Source: DASQJJ01 sp035631115 (GTDB lineage Bacteria > Patescibacteriota > Microgenomatia > Levybacterales > UBA12049). From it: DNA of 6,113 nucleotides. The first letter of the stretch is position 1; the number at the start of each line of letters is the position of its first letter. The notes under the pieces were generated by a model. That model was not told the DNA's origin. It was given only the letters and a program-made list of their open reading frames with translations, and searched no databases. The stretch covers positions 1-6,113 of the forward strand of contig DASQJJ010000058.1 in assembly GCA_035631115.1 (NCBI GenBank), in the 5' to 3' direction. This document shows positions 4,788 through 6,113 of this stretch, piece by piece. Both the position numbers and the translations under genes were made by a program.

Positions 4788-6113
4788 ATGAAACTTGCAC
4801 AACTAGTAGATAAACACATTGGTATTGTGGGACTTGGGGTAGAAGGTGTATCTACAGCAACATATTTCTTAGAGCACAGTATCCCTTTTAGTATTTTGGA
4901 TGAAAAATCAGAGAAAGAATTGGCCGGAGTAGGGGAGGCATGGAGCCTTCTTTTAAAAAAATGTAAAAAGCAACACATTCCTCTTTTGTTAGGCATACCA
5001 TTTACACAAGAGATGGTGCATGGATTTGATGTATTGGTAAGAAGTCCTGGTATTTCTCTCAAAGCAGATTTTTTAAAAGGATTTAAAGGGACAGTAACCT
5101 CTCATACAAAAATATTTTTTGACAACTGTCCAGGGAAAATTATTGGCGTTACCGGGACAAAAGGAAAAGGAACAACAAGTAGTCTAATCTATGAAATGCT
5201 AAAAAAGGGAGGAAAAGATGCATATCTAGGGGGCAACATAGGACTTCCTCCATTATCTTTTTTGGATACAGTAACTGCTCAATCTTTAGTAGTCTTAGAG
5301 ATGTCTTCTTTTCAACTCCAAGACCTGCAGGTAAGCCCTCATATTAGCGTTATGCTTATGGTAACCCAAGAGCACTTAGATGCATATGGAAATCAAAATT
5401 ATCACAGTAGTATTAAGGAGTATGTGGATGCAAAAAGAAATATTGTCCGCTTCCAGACTGCAGATGATATGGCAATTCTTAATACCGATTATCCTGCAAC
5501 AACAGAATCTGCAACAGTAACGTCTGCACAGATTGCTTGGATAAGTAGATATAGACCAGTTGGGACAGGATGCTTTGTTCGAGATAACGAAGTAATTCTT
5601 AAGAGTAATAACCAGGAAACAAAAGTAATAGATGTTGCAGATGTTCTTCTTCCCGGTGGGCATAATTTGGAAAATGTCTGTGCTGCAACTATGGCGGCAT
5701 ATTTTGCAGGAGTAGGTCTTGCGGATATTGCTTTTGTCTTAAAGACATTTAAGGGACTTGAGCATAGATTGGAATTGGTACGGGAAGTGGAGAGCGTACG
5801 CTATTACGACGATTCATTCTCTACAACTCCCGAGACTGCAATTGCCGCAATTCAAGCATTTACCAGTCCAGAAATCCTTATTTTAGGAGGGTCAAGTAAG
5901 AAGTCGGATTTTACAGAATTGGGAAAAGTAATTGGCGAGGTGCCAAATATTAAGGCAATTATAGGAATTGGAATGGAATGGGAAAGGATAAAAGCGGAAT
6001 TTCAAATTTCAAATTTAAAATTTCAAATTATAGAAAACTGTAAGACGATGAAGCAGATTGTTAAGGCAGCGAAAAAATTGGCCACACCAGGGGATGTAGT
6101 GCTTTTGTCTCCT
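4788..6113 (+). CDS. murD: UDP-N-acetylmuramoyl-L-alanine:D-glutamate ligase (partial, right edge)
   Basis: The frame from the ATG at 4788 is open for 442 codons to the window end. MurD adds D-glutamate to UDP-MurNAc-L-Ala with ATP, in the cytoplasm. Domain 1 shows a Rossmann-type start (IGIVGLGVEGVS, 11-22). Domain 2 has the ATP P-loop GVTGTKGKGTTSS (120-132), GGNIG (148-152), EMSSFQL (171-177), EHLDAYG (196-202, in place of the usual DHLD) and DAKRNIV (214-220, with K216 as the Lys that is carbamylated in the family). Domain 3 has LPGGHNLEN (288-296), GLEHRLE (323-329), YYDDSFSTTPE (339-349) and ends at DVVLLSP (436-442), just short of the usual LSPxxASFD motif. The order and motifs fit MurD rather than MurC, E or F. 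A 7-bp repeat is translated inside it as FQISNLKFQI (405-414). No Shine-Dalgarno is present; initiation is probably leaderless. Confidence 0.93.
   Translation, partial: MKLAQLVDKHIGIVGLGVEGVSTATYFLEHSIPFSILDEKSEKELAGVGEAWSLLLKKCKKQHIPLLLGIPFTQEMVHGFDVLVRSPGISLKADFLKGFKGTVTSHTKIFFDNCPGKIIGVTGTKGKGTTSSLIYEMLKKGGKDAYLGGNIGLPPLSFLDTVTAQSLVVLEMSSFQLQDLQVSPHISVMLMVTQEHLDAYGNQNYHSSIKEYVDAKRNIVRFQTADDMAILNTDYPATTESATVTSAQIAWISRYRPVGTGCFVRDNEVILKSNNQETKVIDVADVLLPGGHNLENVCAATMAAYFAGVGLADIAFVLKTFKGLEHRLELVREVESVRYYDDSFSTTPETAIAAIQAFTSPEILILGGSSKKSDFTELGKVIGEVPNIKAIIGIGMEWERIKAEFQISNLKFQIIENCKTMKQIVKAAKKLATPGDVVLLSP
5999..6026 (+). repeat. Four tandem 7-bp units inside murD
   Basis: ATTTCAA occurs at 5999, 6006 and 6020, with a one-base variant ATTTAAA at 6013. 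The stretch is read in frame as part of FQISNLKFQI in the C-terminal domain of MurD, between the segment before it (IGMEWERIKAE) and IIENCKTMKQ after it. Its composition and period resemble the repeat upstream of murI. Confidence 0.75.

Noticed and set aside
4769..5663. Minus-strand frames opposite murD
   Set aside because: They are shadows of murD, whose P-loop and other ligase motifs are intact on the plus strand.

Overview
The window looks like a piece of a small, AT-rich bacterial genome of the Candidate Phyla Radiation (Patescibacteria), most likely Microgenomates. This is inferred from gene style, not from a search: a DivIC/FtsB-like protein ending in a Trp-rich tail, an HTH plus 'YWGEG' LAGLIDADG-like ORF, tRNAs without encoded CCA, short A/T-rich 7-bp repeats, and starts without Shine-Dalgarno sequences. 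Stops TAA, TAG and TGA are all used, so the code appears standard.

Layout: a tyrosine recombinase (Xer type) runs off the left edge on the minus strand (1-654). It diverges from a small DivIC/FtsB-like septum protein (696-1031, plus), whose stop codon overlaps that of a convergent PP2C-type protein phosphatase (1028-2731, minus). Upstream of the phosphatase, also on the minus strand, is an initiator-type tRNA (CAT anticodon, 2777-3051). It is split by a complete 206-nt group I self-splicing intron (2816-3021), with P1 to P10 readable in the sequence. A promoter with TTGACT and TATAAT boxes ends just before the tRNA 5' end. Back to back with it, on the plus strand, is an ORF (3160-3855) with an HTH and a LAGLIDADG-like segment, a candidate free-standing homing endonuclease. 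It is followed 2 nt later by a second CAT tRNA (3858-3930), then glutamate racemase murI (3977-4774) and murD (4788 to the right edge).

How the parts fit: murI supplies D-glutamate and murD attaches it to UDP-MurNAc-L-Ala, so these are consecutive peptidoglycan steps. The DivIC-like protein belongs to septation. The phosphatase is probably a signalling enzyme with an unrecognised N-terminal half. The two CAT tRNAs flank the putative endonuclease, which suggests an intron/endonuclease island around Met-type tRNA genes.

The most notable points are the intron-split initiator tRNA with a degenerate D/T-loop elbow, and several promoters whose -10 box sits about 7-8 nt before the start codon, predicting leaderless or near-leaderless mRNAs.
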